DNA of 64,000 bases from Euborellia annulipes (GCA_023213315.1 JAKCPI010005716.1:43400-107399); one strand, 5' to 3'. Positions 9,118 through 20,978 are shown, counted from the first letter of the stretch. Numbers and translations: made by a program. Notes: a model not told the origin generated them from the letters alone.

Positions 9118-9304
9118 CCCTGGAGCCGTGGCTCAGTGAGAAGACATTAGCTTCTCGCACCGGAGTCCCTGGTTCGCTTCCCATCCCAAGCGAGAAAAAT
9201 AATTTAATTTGATTTGATTTGACTACGAATCATTTGAAATAGATAGGGTTGGGGTCTAAATGGCCTTCGATGCCGAAGGAGACCTTAAAAAAAAAAAAAA
9301 AAAA
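9118..9304 (+). repeat. tRNA-derived SINE, type II
   Basis: tRNA-like head with A-box-like GTGGCTCAGTGAGAAG and B-box-like GGTTCGCTTCCC, then a body ending TCTAAATGGCCTTCGATGCC ... GACCTT and an A tail of about 18. The head and body recur at 61228-61416 and, inverted, at 52137-52285. Not a functional tRNA gene: the cloverleaf is degenerate and it is joined to a SINE body and A tail. Confidence 0.8.
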
Positions 9305-9309
9305 CTCAA

Positions 9310-9636
9310 CGCGACCATCTCTCCTATCTTTCCTATGACATACAAGAGTAAAGTGGTCTTAAGAAGATATCAATGTCAAAATGAGAATATATATTTTAAA
9401 GAGCATATAAAAAATAATTGACTTTTGAATTTTAATCAAAATCGTTGGAGGGAATTTTGAGAAAATCGAAAAAAACTGAAAAAGTGCTTTAATAAAGTAC
9501 TAGTCCTTTTTGGTCTTTGGTCTTTGTTTAAAAGCTTAATTTCACGCTTTCAGCGGACCTCAAAACGTCGTCATCGAATTTTTGACATTAATCCAATACT
9601 TTCTCTCTATATATTAACATATATAGGTAAGAGAAA
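9310..9636 (+). repeat. F repeat, partial copy (right arm)
   Basis: From CTCCTATCTTTCCTATGACA to AGGTAAGAGAAAT. The middle CAGACAGACC segment is deleted, as it is in its inverted partner at 6043-6834. Confidence 0.7.
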
Positions 9637-10104
9637 TAAAACTAATGAATATTTTTTCGAAATTATGAATTTTTTTTATAGCTGATTCAAATTGTAAAAG
9701 TTGGATGGCCCACCTTCTATATGTTAGTATATAGTAACAAATTTAATCCATAATTACTATTTAAAAATAAATAAATAATAGTTATATATATTTTAAATTC
9801 AAATCCGATTTGTTAATTAATAAAACTTAAAACATGTTTTTTATTTAGAAATATCCCTCAATAATTAGGATTAATAATTTATTTATCCAGTGACTGGTTA
9901 TAATTTATTCAAAATGGATTTCCTCTGAGCTCCATTTTAATTAGCTTTGTAGATCTGGGAATTTATAAAGAGACTCGGGCTCTTTTTTTTTTTGTAATTA
10001 GTAGATTGTCTAATTAATAATTTTTAAATGTTTATAGAACTCTTAATTAATTTATTTATTTATAGCCGTTTTGGTTCGTTTACAAATAATAATACAATAG
10101 TAGT

Positions 10105-10513
10105 TTTTTTTTTTTTTTTTTTTTTTTTACATAACTTTATACATACTGTATAATAAAATTTTTTTAAAAGTTTTAGAATTATAAAACATTAGCATTTTCT
10201 TATGGAACCAGGCCCCTTAGGGCATAGGCCTCCCCCAAATGAGTCCACGCTTTCCTCTGTCTTGCCACTCTGCACCAGTCTCTGCCTGCCACCTCCGCCA
10301 GATCGTCAGACCATCTTTTCGTCTGTCTACCCCTTTTCCTCTTGGAGGTTAAGGGGCACCACTCCGTCACCACTCTCGTCCATCTTCCACCACATAATCT
10401 GGAGACGTGACCAGCCCAATTCCACTTCATTCTTTTAATGTTGACGTTGATGTTATTGGTTCCGGTCCTCTTGTAGATATATTTTGATGTAATTTTATCG
10501 CTTCTTTTGTACC

Positions 10514-10556
<43 letters not shown>

Positions 10557-10963
10557 TGACCTTAACATAGCTCTATGTGTGGTCGCAACCTTTTTGGCCA
10601 GTTTTTCTGTGAGCGACCATGTTTGTGCACCATATGTCAAGGTAGGTACTATACATCGGTTCAGTACTTTTATTTTTGATTCTAGTTTTATTGCTTTGTT
10701 CTTTAATATGTATCTTAGGGACCAAAACTTATTCCACCCCAGACCAATCCTCCTGTTCACCTCTTGTGAGCTTCTATCTAAAAAGCTGACAGATTGTCCG
10801 AGGTAGATCGTTTCATCTCTACATGGAATTGGTGGTTCGTTGTCCCCAAATCTGATGTCATCCAGTCGAGTGTTGGTGATTATAACGCTTTTCTTTGTGT
10901 TTATCCTGAGTCTGACTTCTTTACTTTTGCTATTTAGTTCTTGTATCATATTTATCATTTGGT
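10105..10963 (-). mobile_element. RTE-clade LINE, 5'-truncated 3' part
   Basis: On the minus strand the fragment ends in a 24-A tail (10105-10128 as T on plus). It encodes the C-terminal part of a reverse transcriptase-endonuclease polyprotein: LRINTKKS, CIVPTLTYGAQTWSLTEKL, MKWNWAGHVSRL, KRKRGRQTKRWSDDLAEV, ending GEAYALRGLVP-stop (10200-10202). These motifs are typical of RTE-type non-LTR retrotransposons of arthropods. The frame stays open although a 38-A tract (10516-10553) has expanded inside it, giving a poly-Phe run. The reading frame runs on past the LINE into an F-repeat end up to 11081, which is read-through, not gene sequence. Truncated and non-functional. Confidence 0.85.
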
Positions 10964-10969
10964 TTTTAC

Positions 10970-11065
10970 TTTCTCTTGGCCTATATATGAAATATATAGA
11001 GAGAGAAAGTATTGCGATCATGTCAAAAATTCGATGTCGAGATTTTGATGGATATACATGTAATG
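10970..11065 (-). repeat. F repeat, solitary 3' end
   Basis: ACTTTCTCTTGGCCTATATA hairpin followed by CATGTCAAAAATTCGATGTC, abutting the truncated 5' end of the RTE fragment. Confidence 0.65.
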
Positions 11066-11400
11066 TCCGTCTGTCTGTCACGCTCTATTTTGGCAACTTC
11101 CCGTTGGAATTTTGAAACGAAAATTTTTATTCTTAAAGAGGACCTTCATTGATATATTCTATAAATGTAAACAAATCCTCAAGCAGGCACTGGATTGGAT
11201 TATAGTAATGATAATTCTTTTCATAATTAAAAAAAGGCGAGGGTCCGCCGCAGGTCAAGCCCGCCAAAGGGCGCCTAGTAATTATAAAAATAGGTCTAAA
11301 ATATCAAAATCCGAATTTTTGATGATAACAACACTTACACTGTATACTTATTATACGACAAAGTAAAAATTAATGATTTTAATTATTTAGAATCTAAATA
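11066..11400. other. Unassigned sequence with LINE-tail similarity
   Basis: TAAACAAATCCTCAAGCAGG at 11168 resembles the segment at 56053. A short GC-rich patch (11237-11280) repeats GCCGC/GCCCGCC. No coding frame is convincing. Confidence 0.35.
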
Positions 11401-12292
11401 AAATTTATTAGTATTAATTAATCAATTGATTTTCTTATCAAGAAACAATCCAAAATGACCTCCTTTCTAGAACAAATGTCCTCTATCCGTAATTTTTCAT
11501 TTGGTAACTCTATTCCCCTGAGGGTGCAACCATCCAGTTTGGGAAACACTGTGCCATCAGCTTTTTTTTCTCTCTCTCTCTCTCTCTTTGCAACACATTC
11601 CCTTTCCAAATTTTCAATACTACTCTTTCAACTCCCCAAAATAAATAAAAGGGACTAATTTTTTTCTTTTACTACACTTTATCTTGTCTTTTTTATCCTG
11701 ATTGTTAGAAAGGGCGGATTTAATGTTATTTTTTTTATTATCAGAGCATTGTTTTGATAAAAGTATGTGGGTATAGTATATGTCAAAAACCGAGGGAATT
11801 CACAAAAATTACTAAAAATCAGAGCGAAATTTTATATATAAATTATAATATGAATATTGTCATTGTTATGAGTTATTTTAAAGGATTATATCCTTTTTTT
11901 CTGTGATATTATATTTCTAGTATGGTTTATGTTAAGTGCGCCACCCCCGCCCCCCTTGTCTGCACCTCACTGACCATAAATTCAATTTTTTATTTATTAA
12001 CTTATTTTTGGGGTATAAATATGTTGAGTCTCCCCAGAGATGTCATTGAGCTAAGAAAATCTAAATTTTGTTGGGTTTCTGTATATTTTAATTAATGGTG
12101 AGGTAATGGCTGTATAATTGATAAGTATGAGCAGCATGGGAGCCAGGAATCAAATTTTAAGTTAATCTTTATCCAATTTGTTTTATTTCAATTGCCAACG
12201 TTTCGGACGCAAATCGCGTCCTCCCTCAGGACCTATAATCAATGAGACAAATATGCTTAATGAAAAGTGACAAAAGATTGAATACATTTTAA
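11401..12292. other. AT-rich spacer with CT microsatellite
   Basis: A (TC)n tract lies at 11567-11588. Near 12130-12240 is a single Penelope-like tail (GCCAGGAATC ... CAATTGCCAACGTTTCGGAC) with a degraded hammerhead core on the minus strand (CTGAGGG). The rest shows no feature. Confidence 0.45.
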
Positions 12293-12934
12293 AAAATCTG
12301 GTGTGGCTGGCGCACAGCACACAACTTTCTCTTACCTTCGGTAATCGAAAGTTGTGTTCTGTGCTTGTCTCACCAGATTTTTTACAAATAGTAGGTTCAA
12401 TTGAATTCAAGATGTAAAATTTTAGTAGTTATATAAGTATGGAAAATATTTATATTTTGTTTCCATGGCAACCATTTCTCCTATCTTTTCTATGGAGTAC
12501 AAGAGTAAAGTGGTCTTCAGAAGATTTCAATGACAAAATGAGAATATACATTTTAAAGAGAATCTAAAAAACAATGGATTTATGAATTCTAATTAAAATC
12601 ATTGGAGCGAATTTTGAGAAAATCGAAAAAAACTGAAAAAGTGCATCAGTAAAGTACTAGTACTCTTTGGTCGATTTTGTTCAAAAGCTTCGTGTCACGT
12701 CCCATGGGGGTGCCTAACTTAAATATAAAATTTCAACCTCCTACCTCTTTTCGTTCTTGAGATATTTTGTTCACAGACACACAGACAGACAGACCATGTC
12801 GCGAAAATCACTTTTTTGGATTCAGGGGACCTCAAAACGTGTATATCCATCAAAATCTCGACATCGAATTTTTGACATGAATCCAATACTTTCTCTCTCT
12901 ATATATTAACATATATATAGAGGTAAGGGAAAGT
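12293..12934 (+). repeat. F repeat, full-length copy
   Basis: Complete: 5' hairpin (AATCTGGTGTGGCTGGCGC ... GCTTGTCTCACCAGATT), middle, AGTACTAGTACT near 12654, CAGACAGACAGACCATGTCG, and the 3' end GAGGTAAGGGAAAGT. Close to the copy at 2631-3284. Confidence 0.8.
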
Positions 12935-12978
12935 AATAAAAAACTGAAAATTGATAGTCACTATAAAAACAGATGGGT

Positions 12979-13127
12979 GTATTTTTTTTATTAATAATAT
13001 AAAATCACCCTTCAAGAATGTGTAATGCATTATTTGAAACTACATATATTTGACGCATAGATGCAGTTTCAAATAATGCATTAAACATTTTTGAAGTGTA
13101 ATTTTATATTATTTAAAAAATACACAC
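12979..13127. repeat. Hairpin MITE-like inverted repeat
   Basis: Arms of about 65 bp, including AATGCATTATTTGAAACTA and its complement, around a short loop at about 13050. Terminal boxes are TGTATTTTTTTTATTAA and complement. Confidence 0.6.
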
Positions 13128-13765
13128 TGTCTGTATTGTCTCTTGAGTCATTAATGTCATAACTAAGGAGCGGAAAAAAAAATCTCTTATTTTCGTGTCT
13201 GTGTGAGGGGCTGGGGGTGTATGTGTGTGGATGTCTGTGGTAATTTTTTTTCTTCAACGAAAACAAAAACTATTTGTTCAATTGTTTTGAAATTTCGCAC
13301 CGATAAACTATGGGTAGAGGCAAAGAACTGAAAAGCTTTTGGTAAAAATTGGACCATTAGGTGGGGGGGGGGGCTAGGGGGAACCAATATTTTTTTCTTA
13401 CATAACCTGTAATTTTTTTTTTATATATGTTCAGAAATTAGAGTTCCTACCAAGTAAAATGATATATAATATGTAAAACATTGGGTCATTAGGGGGGCTC
13501 AAGAGGAGGGGGCAATATTTTTTCTTGAATAGTGGATGTGCAAAGTTTTATGCTCGGCTTAGTCCGACCCTTTATTTCAAAAAAGTCTCTGAGAGGCTTA
13601 AAAAACGCCAAAAAAGTCGCAAAAGTAGTTTTTTTAAATCTTAAAAAACGTTTCTTTTTGTGAGTACAGTGGAGATATTTAAGAGAGTCAGGCAAAGTCT
13701 CAAAATTGAGAAAAGTCGAAAGTCTTTTTTTACGCTTTCTAGTCATAACTGGCACGTGGCGGTTA
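13128..13765. other. Low-complexity spacer
   Basis: Contains a GT-rich tract (13195-13240), G runs near 13364 and 13495, and weakly B-repeat-like text. The open frames here are compositional. Confidence 0.4.
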
Positions 13766-13925
13766 CTCTAAAGGGTAACTTTCATGGGAATAATACTGAG
13801 GTGGGTTCCCGTTCCCTTCCTCAGATGGATGCATCTCAAATAGAATTGGATAATTTATTGCCATGATGTGGATTTAAATCTCCAACTCAGAATTGTAAGC
13901 TTAACTGCTTTATCCCCCCGGCTAT
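13765..13925 (-). repeat. SINE-like element
   Basis: On the minus strand, GGGGATAAAGCAGTTAAGCT followed by GAGTTGGAGATTTAAATCCA resembles A and B boxes of a tRNA-derived head. The downstream sequence is not shared with the other SINEs here. Confidence 0.4.
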
Positions 13926-14216
13926 CAATTGTAAGTTTTTTAAAAAATGTATTCAAACTTTCATTATGCATTATGCATATTTGCTATTATCTAACAACTA
14001 ACAAATTTTTAAAAAAGGAAGGAGGGGATCCTTCATAATTAATTAATTAATTAAGGATCCTTTATAATATATAGCAGCAAGTCTTTCGGCGCCCCTGTTG
14101 ATGGTCTACTTAATGAAATAATTTCAACAGATCTAGCCAATTTTCTATTTTAAATAATAATTTGCAAAAAATCTGGTATATAGTAGGAATACACATTGTT
14201 TTGTTAACTAATTTTT

Positions 14217-14889
14217 ACTTTCTCTTACCTATGTATATATGTAATATACACTATATATATATATAGAGAAAGTATTGAATTCATGTCAAAAAATTCGATG
14301 TCGAGATTTTGATGGATCTTCACGTTTTGAGGTCCCCTGAATCCAAAAAAGTGGTTTTCGCGTCATGGTCTGTCTGTGTGTCTGTGAACAAAATATCTCA
14401 AGAACGAAAAGAGCTACGAGGTTGAAATTTATATTTAAGTTAGGCACCCCCATGGGACGTGACACGAAGCTTTTGAACAAAATCGACCAAAAAGTACTAG
14501 TACTTTACTGATGTACTTTTTCAGTTTTTTTCGATTTTCTCAAAATTTGCTTCAACGATTTTTTTTTTAATTCAAAAATCAATTATTTTTTAGATGCTCT
14601 TTAAAATGTATATTCTCATTTTGTGAATAATATCTTCTGAAGACCACTTTACTCTTGTATTTCATAGGGAAGATAGGAGAAATGGTTGCCATGGTAACAA
14701 AATATAAATATTTTCCCATACTTATAAATTTTACATCTGACACAGTGTGAATTCATATGTTCCGTACTGTCGGGAACTAAATATATGTCGACACAAAAAA
14801 TCTGGTGTGACAAGCACAGAACACAACTTTCGATTACCGAAGGCAAGAGAAAGTTGTGTGCTGTGTGACCAGTCACACCAGATTTTTTT
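14217..14889 (-). repeat. F repeat, full-length copy
   Basis: From ACTTTCTCTTACCTATGTAT to the 5' hairpin closing GTCACACCAGATTTTTT on plus. The short frames inside are repeat-derived. Confidence 0.8.
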
Positions 14890-15639
14890 TCATTTATTTG
14901 TATAAGATAAAATAAAATAAATAAAAAATCAATATATCAAATATCAAATAAAAAAAAAAAACACAAAAACGAAAATCATTGAAGAAGAATCAACCAGCAG
15001 GAAGAAATCAGCCAGAAAACCGTGTAAAAGTGAAAACGTTTAAATAAAATTGCGGTTAAATCGAGGGATAAATGCCTAGCTTTTATTTATTTAAAAAAAA
15101 ATGTATTATCAATTTTTTGCTAAATATTATTACGCGTTTTGAATATTTCCTTTTCCAAGGAGAGAGAGAGAGAGTCCAGGGGTTGGAGTCCCCTGCGGCG
15201 GCTGATAAAAAATAATAATAAATGAAGAATCAATAACAAAAAAACTAATTTGTTTTTATGGAAAAAATAAGTAGGGAAAAATATTTAACTTTTTTTTCCT
15301 TCGTTGAGAAAGAGTCAATAAAATATTTATGTAATGTTTGTTGTTGTTTATTATCAGTAATGACCAGATGAAGTTGAATTCATTAGAAGTTAAGGTTGTT
15401 CGGATAGCACCCAGTAAGTCATTATAGAATCTAAATTTTTTTTTTAATAAAATGAAAAATTTGTATGCCTAAATTCCTTATTATAATTTAGTCTTGACCT
15501 ATCATAATTTATAATTGGATTAAGTTAATAATTTAATTAACAAAAATAATAAATAAATGACTTTTGAGTCAAGTATTTCTTTACAAAATATATATCTGGC
15601 ATCATTTGCATTTAACAGCTGATTATGTTGATCTTGTAT
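14890..15639. other. AT-rich spacer
   Basis: Contains a (GA)n tract near 15160-15172 next to GTCCAGGGGTTGGAGTCCCC, a small hairpin, and otherwise nothing recognised. Confidence 0.5.
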
Positions 15640-15908
15640 CAAGGGCGGATACAAAGGGGGGGGGGGGGTAAAGGGGGTAATTACCCCCCTGAGATTGGAA
15701 AAAAATACTTTTTTTCGAAAAAAAAAATGTATTTTTAATGTAAAATTTTAAAAATTAATACTTAAAAATTTGATTTGTATTTATATTCTGGCAAACAAGT
15801 ACAGAATGCGCCTTTAAATTACCGAAATTAAAAAAAAAAAATGTGTGCTGTGCGACCAGTCACTCCAGATTACCCCCCCCCCGAGAAACACCTCTGGATC
15901 CGCCACTG
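15640..15908 (+). mobile_element. hAT-like MITE (CAAGGGCGGAT ends), copy 2
   Basis: Same length as copy 1 (269 bp). The flanking octamers tcttgtat and tgttgtat match at 7 of 8. Ends CAAGGGCGGATACAAAGG and TGGATCCGCCACTG. Carries the captured TGTGCTGTGCGACCAGTCAC segment. Confidence 0.8.
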
Positions 15909-16103
15909 TGTTGTATAGTGTTCAATTGTATCTTATTTAAAATAATTTATTACAATGAGTAATGCAAATCAGTTTAGACACAATGGACTATTTGCGAGAA
16001 AAAATATCGTAAATTGAAGAAAAAAATAGAACTGTAAGCGTGAAAGCGATTTATTTTATGTGACGTTGCCACACTGGTCTGAGCCAAGTGACTTAATTAT
16101 TTT

Positions 16104-17174
16104 ACTTTCTCTTACCTATGTATATATGTAATATATATATAGAGAGAAAGTATTGGATTCATGTCAAAAATTCGATGTCGAGATTTTGATGGATCTTCAC
16201 GTTTTGAGGTCCCCTGAATCCAAAAAAGTGGTTTTCGCGACATGGTCTGTCTGTGGGTGGGTGGGTGGGTGTGTGTGTTCAATTTTAAGCATGAAGGAAT
16301 TGAGCTAGGAGGCTGAAATTTTATATTTAAGTTAGACACCCCCGGGACCGGAAAAATAAGCTTTTAATCAAAATTGGCCAAAGAGTACTAGTACTTTACT
16401 GATGTACTTTTTCAGTTTTTTTCGATTTTCTCAAAATTTGCTCTAACGATTTTGATTAAAATTCAAAAATCAATTATTTTTTAGATGCTCTTTCAAATGT
16501 ATATTCTCGTTTTGCCCTCAAAATTGTTTGAAGCACACTTTACTCTTGTGCTTCATAGGAAAGATAGAAGAAATGGTTGCCATGGTAACAAAATATAAAT
16601 ATTTTCCCATACTTATAAATTTTACATCTGACACAGTGTGAATTCATATGTTCCGTACTGTCGGGAACTAAATATATGTCGACACAAAAAATCTGGTGTG
16701 ACAAGCACAGAACACAACTTTCGATTACCGTAGGTAAGAGAAAGTTGTGTGCTGTGCGCCAGTCACACCAGATTTTTTTTGTCGGAAATGAATTTTAATC
16801 AAAATCGTTAGAGCGAATTTTGAGAAAATCGAAAAAAACTGAAAAAGTACATCAGTAAAGTACTAGTGCTTTTTGGCCGATTTTGATTAAAAGTTTATTT
16901 TGTCGGTCCCGGAGGGTGTTTAACTTATATATAAAATTTCAGCCTCATAGCCCAATTCCTTCATGCTTAAAAGTGAACACAGCCCGCCCCCCCCACACAC
17001 ACACACACACACACACACGACAGACAGACAGACAGACCATGTCGCGAAAACCACTTTTTTGGACTCAGGGGACCTCAAAACGTGAAGATCCATCAAAATC
17101 TCGACATCGAATTTTTGACATGAAAACAATACTTTCTCTCTCTATATATTAACATATATATGGAGGTAAGAGGG
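16104..17174. repeat. Inverted pair of F repeats
   Basis: A minus-oriented full copy (16104-16780) is followed tail-to-head by a plus-oriented partial copy (16785-17174) lacking its 5' third. The pair forms a near-palindrome of arms about 380 bp. The right copy has a (CA)n tract at 16994-17018. Confidence 0.75.
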
Positions 17175-17406
17175 AAAAAAAAAAAAAAGTAACAATTCAA
17201 TTTAATATTTAGCTAATTCGTCACTGAGTATGAATGAGTTTTAATAGCCTCCGTATATAAACGAATGATGATAATGATAATAGATCAAAGTTGATTTATG
17301 AATTTAGGAATCAAATTTTAATATTTGTTATATTATCATTTGAACATAAAATAAGTGTGAAAGTTAAAGAGGAAATAATAATTATTTAAAAAAGAATATT
17401 TTAATT

Positions 17407-18234
17407 CAGTGGTTCCCAACCTTTTTTGGCCCATCGCCCCTTTCTGGAGGTTGTCTATCACCTATCGCCCCCCCCCTTTCATTTTCATTGCATGATTTAA
17501 AATTTTTAACAAAAAAGTACTTTATTTCAAAGTGAATCACTCAAGTTCCTCAGATAACGTTTTCTTTTCAAAGTGAAAAAATACAACAACTGCAGAAATA
17601 GTGACTGAAACGTTGACATTTTCAAATATGAGTAGGATGGAAGCCAGGAAAGAAATCGGACAAAAATTTAATCACTCTTTATCTAATTTTTAATTTCGAT
17701 TGCCAACGTTTCGGACGCAAATCGCATCCTTCCTCAGGACAATTGGTAGTTAGTAAAATACAGATATGATACTACCTGTTGTCCTGAGGAAGGAAGCGAT
17801 TTGCGTCCGAAACGTCGGCAATCGAAATTAAAAATTAGATAAGATTGATTAAATTTTTCTGTTTCCTGGCGTAACCTTTTAAAAATCTAATAATAATTTT
17901 ATTTTTATAAAGAAAATAACAAAAATGGATTTTTTTTCGGACAATCTTTATTTAATGAAAACAAAAATGACAAAAATTATTAATCAATTCTATTGATAGA
18001 TTGGGACGTTTCAATTCTAGATTAGAATTATCTTCAGACTATTTTATTTTTATGTCAATATTTTTTCCTCTACTTTCCTGACCATCCTGTAAATAGGAGA
18101 TTTTTCTCTTTGATTTATTCTTTTAAATTTTAGTTAACTCTAGTAATTTTCCCGCCTTTGAATACTCATCGCCCACCCCCCCCGCTTATTTATCGCCCCC
18201 CTGATATCCCAAATCGCCCACTTGGGAACCACTG
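17407..18234. mobile_element. Non-autonomous hAT element (CAGTGGTTCCC ends)
   Basis: 828 bp with ends CAGTGGTTCCCAACCTTT and TTGGGAACCACTG, flanked by a perfect 8-bp duplication ttttaatt (17399-17406, 18235-18242). Both the end sequence and the 8-bp duplication are diagnostic of hAT. Subterminal regions repeat the word ATCGCCC. No transposase. A Penelope-like foldback is nested inside. Confidence 0.9.
17640..17870. mobile_element. Foldback pair of Penelope-like tails (nested)
   Basis: Inverted arms containing CAGGAAA, AATTTTTAATTTCGATTGCC and a hammerhead-like motif on each side (minus 17700-17745, core CTGAGGA; plus 17776-17828, core CTGAGGA 17784-17790 and GAAAC 17809-17813). On the minus copy stem II GGATGC/GCGTCC has six pairs. 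Confidence 0.55.
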
Positions 18235-18244
18235 TTTTAATTCT

Positions 18245-18783
18245 TAAAAATATCAAACTTTCATATTGTATTTTGATCACGGACAGACAGACACACAGAC
18301 AGATGGCTGTATATGGTAGTGCATGATTAGGGGGAAGGGGGGCGTATATTGGTGTGACTGGTCGCACACCAAACAACTTTCAACTTTCTCTTACTTTCAC
18401 TAATTGAAAGTTGTGTTCTGTGCTTGACACACCCAATTTTTTGTGTTGATATATATTATATAGTATATAGTAAGTATAGTGGTATATATTATATAGTAAA
18501 ATTTGAACCTCCTAGGTTTTTTCTTTCTTGAGATATTTTGTTCACTCATAAACACAGATAGACCAATTCGAAAAAATTAATAAAGTACCTCAGTAAAGTA
18601 ATTTTTTGCCGATTTTATTAAAAAGCTTATTTCAACTGTCCATGAGGGAAAATAGAAAAAAAGGAACTTTTTTGGGCTCAGGGGACCTTCAAACGTGGAT
18701 ATCAATCAAAATCTCGATATCGAATGTTTGACATGAACGCAATGCTTTCTCACTATATATTACAGGGTTACATAAGAGAAAGT
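18245..18783 (+). repeat. Diverged F repeat with B-type leader
   Basis: 18245-18346 (GGACAGACAGACACACAGAC, GGCTGTATATGGTAGTGCAT) is shared, inverted, with 57640-57715. From 18347 the F 5' hairpin and a shortened body follow to CATAAGAGAAAGT. Confidence 0.6.
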
Positions 18784-18789
18784 AATTTA

Positions 18790-19120
18790 ACAACTTCTAA
18801 CACTTGTTTCATAAAAATTAATGGATAGATAATTTTCATATTAATATAAAATTTTTTTAAATATCTAAATCAATGTTTTCGCCACGTTCTTAAAAAAAAA
18901 TTACGCATCCCCCTTCCTCTTCTCAAAATTTACATTTCATAAGAGAACGAACAAAAAAAAAATAATAAACAAATTTGCATTCATTTATGTACTATAAAAA
19001 ATTTTAAATAAAGGTGCTGTAAATAAAACAACTTAACGCTTGAATTAACCTAAAAACATTCGCATTTGACTCGAAAAAATAACATAAGGATAATATAAAA
19101 TGATTTTGAAATTTGGAATT
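18790..19120. other. AT-rich spacer
   Basis: No feature recognised. Confidence 0.5.
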
Positions 19121-19415
19121 GGTCCTGTGGAAGGGATGTAATGAAGTTTTCCTCTCAGTGGGAGTCCCTCCTCAAACTAGGACATCCTCCCTAGCATAGG
19201 AGGGGTTGGATAAAAAGAACCGGGTGGAACCAGAAATAGGGATTAGTTCACTAGATTGAAATGAAAGCAGGAGGAGGAGTTAGAGATAGGAAATAATGTA
19301 ACTTCACGCGGTGCCGGCTACGGTCAGAGGCCAGTTAGGTTTGAGGTGTGTCTTCGTGCACGAAAGCACCTCGGAAAAATAAACGGGGATTCCGAAAGGA
19401 GATTAAAAAATAATA
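19121..19415 (+). repeat. Retroposon-like fragment
   Basis: Shares AACTAGGACATCCTCCCTAG, CCGGGTGGAACCAGAAATA and GGGATTAGTTCACTAG with 56110-56345. Ends AAACGGGGATTCCGAAAGG then a short A/TAA-rich tail, suggesting the 3' end of a LINE or SINE. Family not recognised. Confidence 0.4.
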
Positions 19416-19618
19416 ATAATAATAATAATAATTAAAGAAAAAAGAAATGTACGATTTAATAAATCAGATATTTATAAATAAATTTTTTTTTTAAATTTTG
19501 CATTGCAACAAGAAATATCCTAAATCGGCAACAAACTTGCCCACCGGAGGCGGGCTTTGCGATTAGGTAATATATACAGAGAGAAAGTATTGTTTTACTT
19601 TATATTAAAGATTTTTAT

Positions 19619-19737
19619 TTAAGCCATTTGGATACTAAATGGCTTAAATAAAATCATCAGACTGCCTGGGGTCGGAACCCGCGACGTTCGGTATAAAAGG
19701 TAGGCGCGCTACCAACTACACCAAGCCCAAGGGCAGT
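19619..19737 (-). repeat. tRNA-derived SINE, type I (partial)
   Basis: On the minus strand: CTTGGGCTTGGTGTAGTTGG, then a B-box-like GGGTTCCGACCCC, a GGCAGTCTGATGATTTTATT linker and the TTTAAGCCATTT box. Same head as the copies at 56799 and 59885. Confidence 0.7.
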
Positions 19738-20643
19738 AAAAAATTCGTCTAGATTAGTTTGACGCTATATGAGCATGATAATTTGTAGTAATAAATTTGT
19801 AATTGTCTTGATAGGTAAAAACGAAGGTGCTCTAATTTCTCAACATTAATTAAGCCAAGTATAATTAAGTCATTTTTTTTAATAACACTAGATTTTAATC
19901 TAGGCCATTTGCCTTGCTAGCATTATCATCGACCTTGAAATTGTTGGCATTATCATTGTCCTTGAAAATAAACTGTCAATAATATTTTAAGTTATTTATA
20001 GAGCTTTTTCCATTTACCTCATGGGTCTGCTGGGGATTTAGAAGCGTGCCTGTTTTAAATTTGGTCCATATATATAAATCAGGTGTAGAGAAAGAGAGAG
20101 AGAAAAAAAGCCTTTCTTGGTTGAAAATCAAACCGTTTCAAAGCAAAGCGAATGAACGTACTTAGAAGAAGAATCTATTAACCTCGTGTTCTCTTATATA
20201 ATTAACCGAACTGACAGTTGGCAAGTTAGCTACGATACGTTCGTTCGTTTTCTCTCTCTTTCCCTCCTCCAATTCTCTTTCTCTCTAGATTCTCCTTCTT
20301 CTCTCCCCACTCCTATTCCCTACTTTCCAACTAATGTTTCCCGAAAATTACAAACAGCAATCTACTTATTAAAACGTGTATGAAAAAGAGGTTGAACAAG
20401 TAACGAGTAAAATAAAAAAAAAATTGGATTTTGTTAGAAAAGACACAAAATTTAAATAAACATATTTTCATATTAAAGATAAACACACACTCAACTCAAC
20501 TATCTTTGGAAATTTTTTTTTGGAAAGCAAACTATATACTATCAAAATATTATTTTAAAGAAAGAATTAACACTCGGTTAGTCGCACTGGATCGTGAGAT
20601 CCAAGAGCTTCATATATAGCACTATAGCGCAATTGTTTTGAAC
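19738..20643. other. Unassigned spacer with pyrimidine-rich tract
   Basis: 20085-20105 is GA-rich and 20250-20300 is CT-rich; neither defines a gene. The CATTATC...CCTTGAAA words repeated at 19921 and 19951 form a short 31-bp duplication. Confidence 0.4.
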
Positions 20644-20886
20644 CAAGGGCCGGGTAGGGTAATCCCCCCCCCCCCCCGAGATTTGAGAAAAATATTTTTT
20701 TTTGGGAATAAAATTTTATATTTAATATAAAATTTTAAAAATCAAAATTTAATTTGTATATATATTCTGGTAAACAAGTACAGAATGCACCTTTAAATTT
20801 CTGAAGAAAATAAAAAATTGTGTGCTGTGCAACCTGTCACACCAGGTTACCCCCCCCCCCTAGAAACTCCTCTGGATCCGCTCTTG
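20644..20886 (+). mobile_element. hAT-like MITE (CAAGGGCGGAT family), degraded
   Basis: Ends CAAGGGCCGGGTAGGG and TGGATCCGCTCTTG. Flanking octamers ttttgaac and ttttggag match at 6 of 8. Contains the TGTGCTGTGCAACCTGTCAC segment. Confidence 0.65.
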
Positions 20887-20978
20887 TTTTGGAGTGGGAA
20901 AATATCCATCAAAGTATCCTCCCAGCTTGACAGGCGTCACACTTCAGTGTTGTTTTGACTTTCCGAAAGGTGACATAT

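Larger units (their letters stand above)
5630..10050. repeat. 4.4-kb inverted duplication
   Basis: The left arm (5630-6834) and right arm (9371-10050) are reverse complements over about 680 bp. They share private variants, such as the doubled GACCAAAGACCAAAAAGGAC at about 6685 and its complement at about 9507, and the segment around AGCCCGAGTCTCTTTATAAA. The left arm is longer only because it carries a 505-bp pogo-like MITE. The 2.5-kb loop holds a hammerhead-like motif, a hAT MITE, an F copy, a B repeat and a SINE. Confidence 0.75.

Noticed and set aside
9118..9190. Possible tRNA gene
   Set aside because: A and B boxes are present but the cloverleaf is degenerate and the sequence runs on into a SINE body with an A tail. 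The same applies to the other tRNA-like heads.
10507..11115. Plus-strand frames over the RTE fragment
   Set aside because: They are antisense shadows of the minus-strand LINE coding sequence, one starting in the poly(A) tract (poly-Lys).
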